Source: Ophioderma brevispina
Lineage: Eukaryota; Echinodermata; Ophiuroidea; Amphilepidida; Ophiodermatidae
Direction: 5' to 3'
NCBI GenBank assembly: GCA_023653785.1
Contig: JAMKCH010002938.1
Coordinates: forward strand, 39,749-103,748
DNA: 64,000 nt
Shown: positions 21,555 through 33,110 of the stretch, piece after piece
Layout: every line of letters begins with the position of its first letter
Position numbering within the stretch: the first letter of the stretch is position 1
Program-made: the position numbers and the translations under genes
The notes under the pieces: generated by a model
What the model was told of the DNA's origin: nothing
Databases searched by the model: none
The model's input: the letters and a program-made list of their open reading frames with translations, nothing else

Positions 21555-22620
21555 ATTGACATTCCTAGCCTGTCCAAAAAGTATACAGCACATGAACTCA
21601 CCATAAAAAGTTCATTGACTATTTGATTTAGTCCGTAGAGTAGATTAATGATTTTCTTGAAAATATGCAAATGATCTCATTAATATTCATAAGCTTTTCA
21701 AAAGTATATGACCTTACAGGGTCACCATGTTCTATCACCGTGTCATGTAAGAAGTTAATTGACTATGGATTAAATGCCCATAGTCCGATCGCTAATAGCC
21801 TCGTCCCCAGATTTTACCAGAAGTCAACATTTTGGTATCAGAAGCAAGCTACTATTTTTCTCCATTTATTCTGTGAAATCTTAGTGCTAAGGGTGTTTGT
21901 TTTGTTATGAGCGAAAATACGTCCCATTTTGGTCGACCAATATTAATTTTACACATTACTCTAGGGGATTACAAAATTACGTTTTAGCTCTCACTTCAAA
22001 ACGGGTTTAAATATCAGCGCGAAACTTTAAAGATGGGGTTTTGGGGTGAAGGCAATTCTATCAAGATGAAAAATGTATAGAACACCCCCCCCCCTTTAAT
22101 GATTTTACTTGATTTTTCTTGAAAATATGCAAACAAGCTCATTGATATTCATAACCTGTCCAAATGTATCCAGCACATGAACTAATCATATAGTCTATCA
22201 CCGTACAATGTTAGAAGTTCCAATTGACTATTCGGTTTTGTCTGTAGAGTGGATTATTGATTTTTGTTTAAAAATATGCAAATGAGCTCATTGATAAGAA
22301 CCGGCCAATCACTCCAATCTAAGGTTTCCTTGCAGAAGTGGGGCTACGTGAAAGCAGATCAGGAAACTACCTTTGATTGTGAAACCACAGACAATGGAAC
22401 ATCTCTTTGTCTGCCCAATGTTGGAGCAACAGTGCACAGACAAGGGCCTTACTGGATCATATTTAAGAACCACTGTGTTTGGATACGATAAGAAGCTCAT
22501 TAATATTCATAACCTGTCCAAAAAGAATACAGCCCATGACCTCACCATATTCTATCACCGTGCCATGTTAGGAGTTCATTGACTAATCAGCTTAGTCTGC
22601 AGAGTGGGATTAATGCAATG
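21555..22620 (+). repeat. Repeat with ATGCAAATGAGCTCATT units
   Basis: Related segments at about 21560-21770, 22100-22290 and 22490-22615 share ATATGCAAATGAGCTCATT, ATTCATAACCTGTCCAAA, ACAGCACATGA, TCTATCACCG and GTCYGTAGAGTGGATTA. The first two are separated by unrelated AT-rich DNA. The last two are separated by a LINE fragment. ATGCAAAT is the octamer recognised by POU factors, which may be incidental. Confidence 0.7.
22285..22490 (+). pseudogene. LINE ORF2 C-terminal fragment
   Basis: Two frames overlap in succession. First comes LIRTGQSLQSKVSLQKWGYV with TTFDCE, then after a frameshift QTMEHLFVCPMLEQQCTDK. Together they match the conserved RTG...L.KWG.....C.CG...TMEHL..CP end of many LINE polyproteins. 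The fragment interrupts the octamer repeat between RAGCTCATTRATA-like strings on both sides (near 22278 and 22491), suggesting a ~13-bp target duplication. Confidence 0.75.
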
Positions 22621-23615
22621 TTCTATGTAGTGAACCATCCATCTAGAGAGGAAGCCATTGCATGATCAACATAGGCCCTCTATGGGGCAAACATTAAGGG
22701 AATTTTTTTATTGGTAAGGAATCATTAATGAAATATCCCAAATAAAACGTACCAGATGGTTTTTCTGGCCATTGGAGTATTGCCTTGCGAAAAAATCCAG
22801 ATTATTCCGACCCCATGTATATGTACAAAGATCATGGAAGCTACCATGTTTATTCCCGGTGAGTATATTTACAAACGCCGCATGCAATACCGAAGCCAGC
22901 GAAAATATATCACGTGAATCAGCAAGTTTGCCACAACCCTCATCCTGTGAACTTCGTTGAGCACATAAAAGATAGGAGCGATCGTTCGTTGAGAAATTTT
23001 TATTGCAAAAAACTACTTTTTAAAACCTCAGTGATTTTAGAAAAAATGTAGAGGGGTGTTTTAGATATTATTTGTGATTAACAAGGTTTTAGTTGGCCTC
23101 CTAAAACAATAAAAAATCATGAAAACGTGGACATTTGAAAAGGGGTCGCGTAAGATTTATTAGTTTTATCGCAGTCCCACTGTAACCACGGATCTCTATT
23201 CAATGGATTGGATACACAACAGTAATTGTATATTATAGATATGGAATGAACAACGGTGGGACATCTTGGTCTACGAAACCAATAGCATTCCAGAGACACC
23301 TGTTTAACAGAAGTTGTATCCCGGGTTGCACGTGTTAGAGACAAGCCATCCCATACGCGCAACTTCTAATACAATGAGCTCACTGGCTTGGCTTGATTCT
23401 GTAGTTCTGTTAGTAGCTTTCCACATTTCAAGGAAAAAAATTTTGTATAAAATAAAGGGGTCATATACTACAGTGTCCGTGTATGAATGTCCTACACCCA
23501 TCTGTCTATTGTGTTTCATTGAGTGCTGTATGCACATTTGTTTTCAGCACTGTACCCAAAATGGCAGCGTATATTAAGGTCACGGTTTATTCCGTACATG
23601 TTGCTATGGTAGCTA
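22621..23615. other. No gene seen
   Basis: Unassigned. Minus frames at 23117-23537 lack recognisable domains. Confidence 0.4.
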
Positions 23616-24180
23616 AAGGACACTCTCTCATGAAGGGGCCAAGGGGGTGGAAACCATTCAAAACCAGTCGTCCGCGCTGGGCGCTGACATTTTGAATCTT
23701 GCCGGAATCATTCTTAGATAAAATTCATAACAAAAAAACCGCAAAATATAAGTTGTTGGATTGTTTGGGTTGCTATTGGGTGGTTAAATTGTGTTTCCTA
23801 CCCAATGGCCACACAACGAATGAAATGACACGTCAGTAGCTTGATTTAATAAACCGCCTCAATGAAGACATCTTTTCACCTAAGCGCGCATTGCCTTATG
23901 AGAAAAACGGAGTTATCTGAGCACAATGATCCAGTACACTCACTTATTATACCTGGCCACCTCTAACACATACATCAATTTGTATAACTACCGATTAGTG
24001 AATATGAAAAGCGGCACCCACCAGTATGTGGAAGAAGCGCAGGCAGCCATTGCTTTCTATTGGTGGTACTCTATGCTTTCTTTGTGGTTGGCAAAACATG
24101 ACGCCGCGACGATGGGAATTTCTAAAAGATTATCGGCACGTTTTTGCCTCTCTAATCTATAAAGAACATCTTGTGAGGGG
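23616..24180 (+). repeat. Dispersed repeat E, copy 1
   Basis: About 560 bp align as reverse complement with 31430-32015. Shared landmarks in order: AAACCATTCAAAACC, GGGCGCTGACATTT, CTATTGGGTGGTTAAATT, AAACCGCCTCAATGA, TTTTCACCTAAGCGCG, CTGGCCACCTCTAA, GGCAGCCATTGCTTTCTATT. No domain was found in its frames. Probably a non-autonomous transposon or an old duplicated segment. Confidence 0.8.
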
Positions 24181-26740
24181 GACAATCAGTTTCGTTACAC
24201 CGGCCTCTTTAACACCTGCTTGGGATATTTTTGGATGACCAATTATGGTCCGGCCCGTCAGTGCCTGAGTTACGAAGCCCAGGTTTCCCAATCCATTGTA
24301 TAAGAGATCCAGTGTTCGATCGAAACCAACTAATGCGCGGTTCAGCATTCTACGTACTTTTCAATGTACCGAGTAGTAGCGTTCTTGTATGATGAAGAGT
24401 AATTTCTAATTTTATTTTAAAAACTATATTTCTCAAGAAATCCAGGCTCATTTTATAAAAATAGGCACAAATATGCCAGTTTGATCAATGTATATATTTT
24501 AAAGGAAAACATTAAATTAAAGGCTGTGTTTTTAATTTCTCCGGTTTTTAAATTCAAGGTTAAAAGTAAAAGCGATAGTCTTTCATACACGGGCCAGAAT
24601 TGACTAACCACCATCATCTTTCAATTGGCTTGCGAAAGAATAAACATGGCATGTGGCAAAAAGATAGCGTAAAAAATAAACATGGGGCTTCGTTAAATCG
24701 TCTACTGCTTCGAAATTTAAGCATGAAAATGGTGGTTGCTGTTTTCTTCGCAAGGAATCTCCAATGATCACGAAAACCATTTCTGGTACGTCATATTTAG
24801 GGATATTATATATGTGCCGATAAATTCATGCCAATAAAATCCCTTTAAGGGAAAAAAATACATAATTCAGTAAAATCTACACAGTATTATATAAGTATTT
24901 TTACCCTATCTTATGAAGGTTTATGCTTAGAGGTATATTTTTTTGTATTTTTTTCTCTCTGTGTGCAAGGAACGTTAACTTATGTCAAGAGGATGTTTGA
25001 TATCAGAATGTTCGGATGATCAAAAAATGGCTTCGGGTGTGGACATAAGGTTGTCCCTTTAATTGGACATGCAATGGAGAGGTGGTGTATTGGTAGTAGT
25101 ACATTTACTTACAGGATGTATGGTCACGAAAATATACACGGTTGTTGTTGCTGGCTCGCCCAAAACAGCCTCAGGGTTCGTGGATGTGATGAGAGTCAAA
25201 TCCCAGACAGTGTGGATTTATCAGGCTCATCTCGTTTGGGAGAGGAATATCATGGTTGCAGATTCTTGGATGAGTTTCATCAAAGTCTATTGTTTGTGTG
25301 ATCGGTCCGAATTCTCAAGAGATACACGATGTAAAAGAACATCTATGAAATTAAATAAATTTGTTATCCGCTAGTAAAATTCATTGTTGTGTTATATTAT
25401 TAATCTGCCCATTAAATTAACCTCAAATTGGCTCGAGAGGACCTGTTAAAGCAAGAACAGCACATTTTAAGAACGCCCACCAAATTTCAAAATTGGATTT
25501 TTTGCACATTTGTACTCGTAATTGTCTAGTAATCTATACCTGCGAAAGGTAATGCTCAACAGTGCCAATTTTTGTAGATAGGAGGTGAAAATGGCCGTCA
25601 TTTCCTGCAATCAGGAAACATTTCACTGAAACAGATTTTGATTTGAAGTCACTATTCTTCTCCAGGACCTAAAAATTATGGGAAGTTTATAAAATTAAAA
25701 AAATTTTAGTTAAAGCACAGGACATAATGGCATGACACAAATTGAAATAAGAAAAGGACCCTTACTGAAATCACTTCCACGAGTTTGAAAACAATTTGGA
25801 TGTATCTCTAAAAACAAGTTTTAAAAAGCAGGAAAGAGTTCCAGGGGGGAGGTGGCAGTTGTGGCAATTTTGGAACAAGGATACTGACATTACTTCAAGC
25901 ATTTACCAAACTTGAAATAGCATGTTGTCATCAGCTCACAGACCAGTGCTATTGTATATGTGTAATCCTTGGCTAATCCATCTTTCACGTGCCAGACAAT
26001 ACGTACTACAAGCCTAAAGTACAATGCCTGAATCCGGATTGTGAATGTTGTGTGAATTTTGAATGCTTTTGAATGTGTCGCAAAACATGCTAGAACATCT
26101 TGGTTTTGTGAACAGGTGAATAGCCCAACGTTGTGTAATTTATGTTGTAAATTGTTGGGTAATACAGGAGATGATTGGGCACATTTTACAATGGGCAAAA
26201 TTGCGAATTAGTTATGCACTAAAATAATTTGTATTATTACCCATCAAAATGGATTTTTAATTTGCCACAATAGTCCAACATAATAGAAAAAACACACGGA
26301 AATCAATAAGGATAGGCTGATGATTTTTTTCAGTATTGTTCCCTAATGTTGTAAGGAACAACATGTCAAAAGTCCCCAAGAGTCCCCCCCCGTGTGATTG
26401 TATGGTAATAAGGGGGGTAAAGTTTGTACAGGGGTCAATTTTATAATGTTCCAATTGTCTTCAATGTATACCAATGTTTGCGCCCGTCATGTCAGAAGGA
26501 TTAAAAAAAAGGGATATTATCTTTGTCTCATATAAAGGTTGAAGGTGGTCTATTCGTCTTTGCATTTCCCACTAGCTTCTCGATCGTGCCGCCTTATTCG
26601 CGTGCGTATCATGAGCAGATTCCAAGCATAGCGCGCGCGGTTCATGGGTGCGCCAACATAAAAGGCGCATGACGTCACCCCTTCAATAAGATGACACAAA
26701 CTTATGTTGGCCCTACTGTGACTATCGTTTATAAAGGAGG
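24181..26740. other. No gene proven; possible SINE-like block
   Basis: Mostly unassigned AT-rich sequence. The segment 25070-25360 has two overlapping frames, opens GGAGAGGTGGTGTATTGG and has a SINE-like look. Its B-box candidate (AGAGTCAAATCCC) is poor, so I do not call it. A TGACGTCA palindrome lies at 26670-26677 in a locally GC-richer patch (26590-26680) that could be a CpG-bearing regulatory segment. Confidence 0.3.
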
Positions 26741-27070
26741 GGATGCATTTCGTGATTCAGCCCTTCTGTTTGAGTCATGTCATAGATATCCTGAGAGAAA
26801 AACTTATTCACAAAGTTTAGTTGATCCGTCTTGCGGTTTTGTGTTATGAGCCATGGCTTGTTTCCCACGTCCATAGGCCAATGTGGTTGAAATTCTGTCA
26901 GTTACGGACAGAAAATACACAATTGCGAATTACTTTTTACGATACGATCGAATTGCACGTTAAAATTAGGTTACACGTGGATTACTACGGCCAACGGTCA
27001 GATGAAATTAAAATCTCAAACTTTTTGGAGGTAAGTTGGGGGGACAAGGTTGTGGATCACGGAAATGCCC
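26741..27070. mobile_element. MITE family G, copy 1
   Basis: A 330-bp element with inverted ends GGATGCATTTCGTGATTCA and GGATCACGGAAATGCCC. Internal phrases (TCTCAAACTTTTTGGAGGT, CACGTGGATTA) recur in the copy at about 30930-31150. A third copy with the same ends is at 42755-43086. It is non-coding. Confidence 0.75.
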
Positions 27071-27116
27071 GTTAACTATAGGGAAATAAAAACGGTTCAG
27101 GTCATACTGGGGGTAA

Positions 27117-28188
27117 CCCAGGTACAAAATTCAGTTGATCCCAGTTGAAAGTTTATTCCATTTCAGTGACGGAACTAAATGGTTTCAACTGTTGTAACTG
27201 GCTTAACTGAGTTCAAACGGAGTCAGTAAAAACATGAGACGAATATCCTAAAAAGGAGGGAAGCAAAAGCTGTGTAGTCAATTGTTAAACAAGTTCGCGA
27301 GTATCGAACCGGTCTTGTTGAGGCTTGCCATGACTTGGCCGCCCGCACGGATGGCGATTGTTGTGAGTACCTTAACTTTTTTATGAGAGAGGTATCCTGC
27401 GAATCAGTAAACTTTTACTCAATTTTGTGCTTAAATTCAGGACTAACGTGAATCAATGTGTCTGAGGAACGGCCTCACATTGACACTTTAGGGGTTTGCC
27501 AGGTCTCAATAACTTATTTTCATAAGACTTAAGTCCAAAATTTAAATAAAAATGTCCAATTAGATCCTCTTCTGTTAAAAAAATAAACAGTTTGAGAAAT
27601 AAACTGGCCAAATTTGTTTCAATTTTGTGATTATTGAAAGAGGAACAATACACATTTTAGTTAACTCAGTGTATTTTGAAGATAGCCAAGGAATGTCATT
27701 AATACATTGAAATTGGAGCAAATTAACCTATAGTCGACAAATGAGTGTACAAAAGTGGGGTATTTTAAGTTTTACATGGCTTATATGCAAAGGAAAGGTC
27801 ATGAGTACTAAACTGTGTCAAGGCGTTACGTTTTGAAAATACCAAGACGTGTGAGCATCAGTGATTTAAAAAATAGGCCGCCACACTCAAATCTTGGGGA
27901 TTTATACATTGAAATGTATTGAATAGGATTACTGCTTCTCGATGTCGAGGAATCGTTGAAATTAACATAAATAATAATGTCGTACCAGACACTGCACGCT
28001 GCAAACAATCCATGAATGCTTTCGCATCTCCTTTTAGGTATATTCGTCTCAGGTAAAAACCATAGTTGAAAAATTGTTCCATTCCGTACAGAATCAACTA
28101 ATTCAAACTGGATTCTCAAATGGGATATCAACTGAGATCAATTGGATTTCAACCAGTTCACTCTGATCAGCTGGAATTTTGACCTGGG
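27117..28188 (-). mobile_element. MITE family B, copy 2, split by hAT element
   Basis: Ends match family B: CCCAGGTACAAAATTCAG at the left and its complement CAGCTGGAATTTTGACCTGGG-type sequence at the right, with CAGTTGA-type interior motifs. The element is expanded from ~245 to 1072 bp by the insertion at 27234-28052. Confidence 0.8.
27234..28052. mobile_element. hAT-like element C with 8-bp duplication
   Basis: An 819-bp element with ~24-bp terminal inverted repeats, left ATGAGACGAATATCC and right (inverse) CTGAGACGAATATACC. It is flanked by a perfect 8-bp duplication GTAAAAAC at 27226-27233 and 28053-28060. An 8-bp TSD is the hAT hallmark, although these ends lack the usual CA start. Minus frames at 27826-28131 run through the right half but carry no recognised transposase motif. 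It is probably non-autonomous. Confidence 0.87.
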
Positions 28189-28832
28189 AAAGCTTCAGAA
28201 TGCTCGATTATTTTCCAAGGGTTATCAAATTGTTGTCTTGTTGTGTATAAACTGAAAGGATTATATTTAAATAGTTTGCATAGTTCCTGCCATAGTATAG
28301 GGATCATTAGAAGGTTTCTACAGAGTCTATGGGAGGTTATAAAACCACTGACTAGAAGGCCAATTTTTAAAAGAGGTAGATGGAGTGTAAATAAGCATTT
28401 TTGCCCATTAATATGACCGTACAAATGACGAGTAATCTGGGGTTAATTTAATTAAAACCGGAATGTTTGTTGAAACAGTTATCCCACTATGACCTTGAAA
28501 GAGATTTTGGCCTATATTCCTAAAAACTAAGTAAAAAGTTAGCCAACTATCATTTGTTTAAGCAGTGTGACACAAAAGGTTAATACAATAATTCAGGATT
28601 TAGCTCAATTGAATCATTTTTAAATTGTTACCCCTTTGTAATAAACTTCCCCCCCTTATTTCTCAATAAGCACAAGGTGGTGACTCTGGGGACTTTTGAT
28701 ATGTTGCTTTCACAACATTACAATCTATCCTGAAAAAAAATCAGCTTAAATGGCTTATTATTTCCACCTTCTCTCGAACCCCCAAGACCCAAGCGTCCGG
28801 CCTACCAAAACGTGGGGCTTTTCACCTGGTAA
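28189..28832. other. No gene seen
   Basis: AT-rich, unassigned. Confidence 0.4.
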
Positions 28833-29465
28833 AGGTGACACGAGAGATTTCAAGTCACCATATTTTCTGTGATATGTAGTGATTCCTATAGATTAGATGG
28901 TCAATAGATTCCCTCCTAGGCAAAATTCAGTTGATCCCGGTCTAATCTGGTTTCAACTGGACCAGTTGAAATCCAGTGATCCCAGTTTAATATCCAGTTG
29001 AATCCAGTGAAAAAAGTTGATTCCGTGACGAGAAAAAATGGAACAACAATATCAACTAGGTTTTGTCAGTAGTGACCGTTGGACTCAGTTACGACCATTT
29101 TAAAAACACAGTTAAAAACAGTTAAACCAGTTGTTCAGTCACGGAAAAATGGAACAAACTTTCATCTGGGATCAACTTGAATTTTGACCTGGGCTACCTT
29201 TTAGTTCGTAAGAATAAACTTAAAAATGAAACAAAAGGTGGATTTGCATATACTTATATCAAATATCATAGGTGAAGTCGTATTTTCTCCTATATACAAA
29301 ATTAGAAAATTTAACAACAATTTTGGTGGTAACAATTGAAAGCAACGTTCTCATAGTAATCCTTTAAGATTGGGATATTTTGGATATAAAGCTTTACCAC
29401 CGTGTCAAAATCCAGAATTTCACATTTGTTCGGGACAACTGTTATTGAAAGTCTCTCGTTGACCT
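28833..29465 (-). mobile_element. MITE family A, copy 3, split by family B
   Basis: Ends AGGTGACACGAGAGATTTCA and the inverse CTCTCGTTGACCT are family A termini. Internal phrases match copy 2 as reverse complement (ATATTTTCTGTGATATGTAG, GATATTTTGGATA). It is interrupted at 28915-29193 by a family B copy; without it the length is 354 bp, agreeing with copy 2 (351 bp). Confidence 0.87.
28915..29193 (+). mobile_element. MITE family B, copy 3, nested in family A
   Basis: The uninterrupted form of family B, 279 bp, runs from CCTAGGCAAAATTCAG to TTGAATTTTGACCTGGG. It aligns with 11563-12213 outside the family A insert (GTTTCAACTGG, GGACTCAGTTACGACC, GTCACGGAAAAATGGAAC). The host family A sequence resumes with CTACCTTTT, compatible with a TA target. 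Confidence 0.87.
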
Positions 29466-29690
29466 TTAAAGGTATGTTTCTTCTTACGTGAAGGTTCTAA
29501 AAAAGGTCAAAATTCCCAGTGTCATTGTGGCAAACCACGGAGAAGTATTACTAGCGCATCGATTACTAACATACCACAACTACACACAAGGATTTCCATA
29601 GTCTGTAAATTCCTTGCTATGACGATCCAGGGCAACCTGAAAAATTGTTATATCAAAGAATGGTTATATCAATCAAATAGATCTATAGAA

Positions 29691-29957
29691 CCCACTGACC
29701 TCACACATGGGATAGCGGGTTGAGTCGCCGGAGTGTCACAACAGGAAGTGCTTTTCTACCTTGAAATATGGAGGGAAAAATTGCCATACACCTTGTAAAA
29801 AACACAATAGAACATCGTGTGGAATATGTGCACCAGCCAGTGTATGATATGTTTGTCGCCATATTTTATAGGTAAAAAAGCAACTCATGTTGTGACACTC
29901 AGGCCTCGACCATTCAACTGTGCGGCCAGCCCCGCTATCCATGGTCGAGGGTCAGTG
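29691..29957. mobile_element. Fold-back element D, copy 2
   Basis: Arms CCACTGACCTCACACATGGG ... GAGTGTCACAACAGGAAG and their complements near 29868-29957 reproduce the structure of 12344-12714. A central segment with TGTGCACCAGCC also has partial counterparts at 33085-33100. It is non-coding; the frames here are arm shadows. Confidence 0.8.
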
Positions 29958-30029
29958 TATAGAAACCCACAGTCAAGATACCGTGAGTACAACCATTCAA
30001 AATTACAGGAAACAGGTGTGAATTGGAAA

Positions 30030-30365
30030 GCAGATATAGTCCGCGGGAGCCACAGTCCGGGCTCCATAGACGATACGGAAATAAAGCGTGAAAACTAAGC
30101 GTAGCCGTAACAATGGGCGGATCCAGGATTTGAAAAAATGTCAAGATCTACCGGGGGCTGAAAGGCTGTACACTGGTCCAAAATAGCTAAAAATGGGCTG
30201 ATTTTGCAAAGAATTTGCAGAATTACAGGAGGCGCGCGCCCACCCCGCACCCCTCCTGGATCCGACGCCTGCGTAAGAGGGTCACTGAAATCGATTGCCC
30301 TATTGTTCACCATTGTCCCGGACTATGAGTACGCCGGAACAATGGTTACTTCTACACCGGGTTTA
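30030..30365 (+). repeat. Dispersed repeat K, copy 2, split by MITE H
   Basis: Left part AGTCCGGGCTCCATAGACG, ATAAAGCGTGAAAACTAAG; right part GGGTCACTGAA, ATCGATTGCCCTATTGTT, GACTATGAGTACGCCGGA, ACTTCTACACCGG. The two halves are contiguous in the copy at 53440-53640, showing that the 161-bp block between them is an insertion. Confidence 0.8.
30111..30271 (+). mobile_element. hAT-like MITE family H, copy 2
   Basis: It starts CAATGGGCGGATCCAGG, ends CCTGGATCCGACGCCTG, with GGCGCGCGCC-type and TTTGCAAAG phrases matching 10681-10817 as reverse complement. CGTAA flanks it on both sides (30106-30110, 30272-30276). Confidence 0.8.
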
Positions 30366-30929
30366 ATAAATGTTGGGTAAAATGTTAATCATCGTTCTGA
30401 GGTTTGTTCTGGGTCTATTTGACTATTTTAAGCTTACTTACGCTGATACAGGATCATCAGTTCGATCATGTTGTCGGTTTTACAATGACTTGTTGGATTG
30501 GTAGGTCTTGATAATCCGAATAAATACTCGCTTACAAAAACGAATGCTTTGTTGAGTAATATATATTTTGTTATCGGTAATAAAAATTGTGGCGTAGTTG
30601 CCAGGACTATGTACCAGACGAAAAGGGTGGAGTCTGGTGCAGATGTATGGTGGTTAAGAAACAGGTCTAAGCGGACATTCAAGATATGATGAGGTATGAA
30701 CCCATAACTGCTGCGGGTTATTTTGGGGTTTTTTTCCCTAAGTTTTTCCACCCCACACCCCCCCCCCCCCAACCCCCCTCATTGGCTTGAATATTGTGTT
30801 TTGGGGCAAAGGAGAGTTACCAGTTCGATCTTTCCATCAGGATTAATGGTAATTCGTGATCCTAGCACCGAATTTTGGTTTATAGGTCACTAGAAAAAAA
30901 CTTCTTTCCAAAATTGCAGTTAATTCTAA
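30366..30929. other. No gene seen
   Basis: Unassigned AT-rich sequence; a C-tract lies at 30750-30776. Confidence 0.4.
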
Positions 30930-31150
30930 GGGTACGTTGATGTTATGCGCAGATTCAGATTTGTATCAAGCTCCCTCATAGGTCACTGTTTTATTTTGTT
31001 CCATTTATACCTGTCAGAAAATACAAAACAGAGCAAATCGATATTAAACGTAATATACATACAGGCATTCGGTTCACGTGATTAAAAATCTCAACTTTTT
31101 TTTAGGTTTTAATCGGGGGGGGAACGAGAAATTGGGATCACGAAATACCC
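30930..31150. mobile_element. MITE family G, copy 2, decayed
   Basis: The right end ATTGGGATCACGAAATACCCC and the adjacent AAAATCTCAACTTTTTTT match 26741-27070. The left end is decayed (GGGTACGTTGATG). Confidence 0.55.
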
Positions 31151-31429
31151 CTTTAAAAATAGTGATAGCTATCATAGATAGGTGGACCAATTAAGTAGAT
31201 TCATATTAAGTTCTTGTGAATATGACTGGAAAGTGAAGCAAATTTGACACCCAAAGTATAAAACTTGAGACAGACATTACTAACGAGATCGAAGCAAGTA
31301 TAAGTGAATTCAAGCGACCGTGCGACTTCCAAGACTTTTTTGGGAAAACAATCAATTTTCGAGAGAGGAATGCATTGTATTCACAGAATCAATAACATCC
31401 ACTGACCTCTTAGTAATAGATAAAGGATG

Positions 31430-32015
31430 AGAACAAGCGGTTCTATATAGATAGAAGAGGCAAACGGTTACGTACTCTTTAGAAATACACCAGTTCTCGC
31501 ATGTTTTGACGGACCAAATGACAAACCTAGTAGTGCCAACAATAGAAAGCAATGGCTGCCTCCGCTTCTTCCAATACTGTGGTTTGCCGCTTTGCATTAC
31601 ACTAATCGGTGTTAGTGATTATGATACCAATTAATGTATGTGTTTAGAGGTGGCCAGGGGTATTGTAATGAATATTGTATAATAGGTACATGGTACTTGG
31701 GCTAAGATACTCTTTTTTCTCATATGCAATGGCGCGCTTAGGTGAAAAGATGTATTCATTGAGGCGGTTTATTTAATCAAGCCGACTGATGTGTCATTTC
31801 TTTCGTGGTGTGGCCTGGGTAGGACAAAATTTAACCACCCAATAGCACCAAAAATCCAACACAACTTTTATTTTGGCGGATTGTTGTATCGGAAATTGAC
31901 ATGATGTGTGTATACAAGCACCCCAAAACTGATTAATTATTACGTTGCAATGCAATATTCAAATGTCAGCGCCCAAGGACGAATGGTTTTGCAGCGTTTC
32001 CCCCCTTGGATGAGA
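31430..32015 (-). repeat. Dispersed repeat E, copy 2
   Basis: The reverse-complement partner of 23616-24180; landmarks AATAGAAAGCAATGGCTGCC, TTAGAGGTGGCCAGG, GCGCGCTTAGGTGAAAAGA, CATTGAGGCGGTTTATT and AATGTCAGCGCCC appear in reversed order. Both copies end abruptly near the fold-back element at 32018. Confidence 0.8.
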
Positions 32016-32017
32016 AG

Positions 32018-32178
32018 CACACCGTTATGAAAAATAATGGTGTTTTTGATAAGGTCTGGTGAGCCTGTTAGACTCCGACCAAGCGGCGAGCATTTTAGGC
32101 GAGCCGCTCGTAGGTCGGAAAGTCTAAACAGGCAATCCCGACCTTATCAAAATTCCATTATTTTTTCATAACGGTGTG
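32018..32178. mobile_element. 161-bp near-perfect hairpin element
   Basis: The whole segment folds on itself. CACACCGTTATGAAAAATAA pairs with its complement at the far end, followed inward by TTTTGATAAGGTC / GACCTTATCAAAA, then CCTGTTAGACT / AGTCTAAACAGG, and GAGCGGCTCGCC-like inner arms around ATTTTAG. A MITE or fold-back element abutting repeat E; no target duplication is obvious. Confidence 0.85.
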
Positions 32179-32944
32179 TGTTGAATTCTTTATCTTACAT
32201 ATAGTATGACAATGAAAAGAAAATCGATTTTTATATAATTATTTCAGTAAAATTGAGAATATATTTCGGGGTTTTTTAAATTATCTTGAAGCAGCGTTAC
32301 TAGTTACGTTTTTTTCTTTATTTAAAACACAATTTGTGCTTGTGTTGTTCACTTGTTCAGGAGTCTAACACCAAGTCTAGCGATAATAGGTTTACTCTTA
32401 TGGAGAGATTAAGAGAGGATATCTTATTGCGAGGAAAGGTCTGATCTGATGTCGGAATGGTACCATCTGTTGAGAAGATTATCCTATTGAATGGTTAACC
32501 CATATCTAAGGGTTATTTAGTAGGCAGGTTGGATATTAAATATGGTTTCAGTTTCAAATAAACCCTTCACACGTATATCTGACTCCGGATTATGACACCA
32601 CGGAATTAAAGATCTTGATACCAGAGTATCCGTGATAACTACAGAAGCTTGTTGTTACGCAGGTAGTGCTTAAGAAGTTTTAACTAAGAAGATATCCTAT
32701 CATAGGCAATTCTGAATAGGCTTTATGTATACGGCAATCACTAGCACTCGATTGCGCATAAAGAAAACAAAGGCAGAAGAAAATTCCCTTCTCTTTTTAT
32801 CAGTTTTTCACACAATTTTATTTTTAAATCCCGTATTCATTAATCTGATGTATGAATATCATAGGTTTAAATAACGGTCTCTGACCGCTTCGTAACTATA
32901 ATGGACATTGAAACAAAAGACGCACAATTGATGATGATTTTTGA
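32179..32944. other. No gene seen
   Basis: Unassigned AT-rich sequence. Confidence 0.4.
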
Positions 32945-33110
32945 TGAAAAAGAAACAACGGGGCTAGAAGTATATACATGGATAGCGGGCTGCCGCACAG
33001 TTGACTGGTCGCCCGAGTTGTCACAACAGGAAGTTGCTTTATTACCTTGGTAATAGTGGCGGGAGGAGAAACAATGCATATACACCTGCTGGTGCACATT
33101 TTCCACAATT
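32945..33110 (+). mobile_element. Fold-back element D, copy 3, one arm
   Basis: ATGGATAGCGGGCTGCCGC, TTGTCACAACAGGAAGTTGC, TTACCTTGGTAATAGTGGCG and TGCTGGTGCACATTTTCC correspond to the left arm and centre of family D. The second arm is missing. Confidence 0.75.

Noticed and set aside
25070..25360. A second SINE
   Set aside because: The B-box candidate is too poor and no second copy exists in the window to support it.
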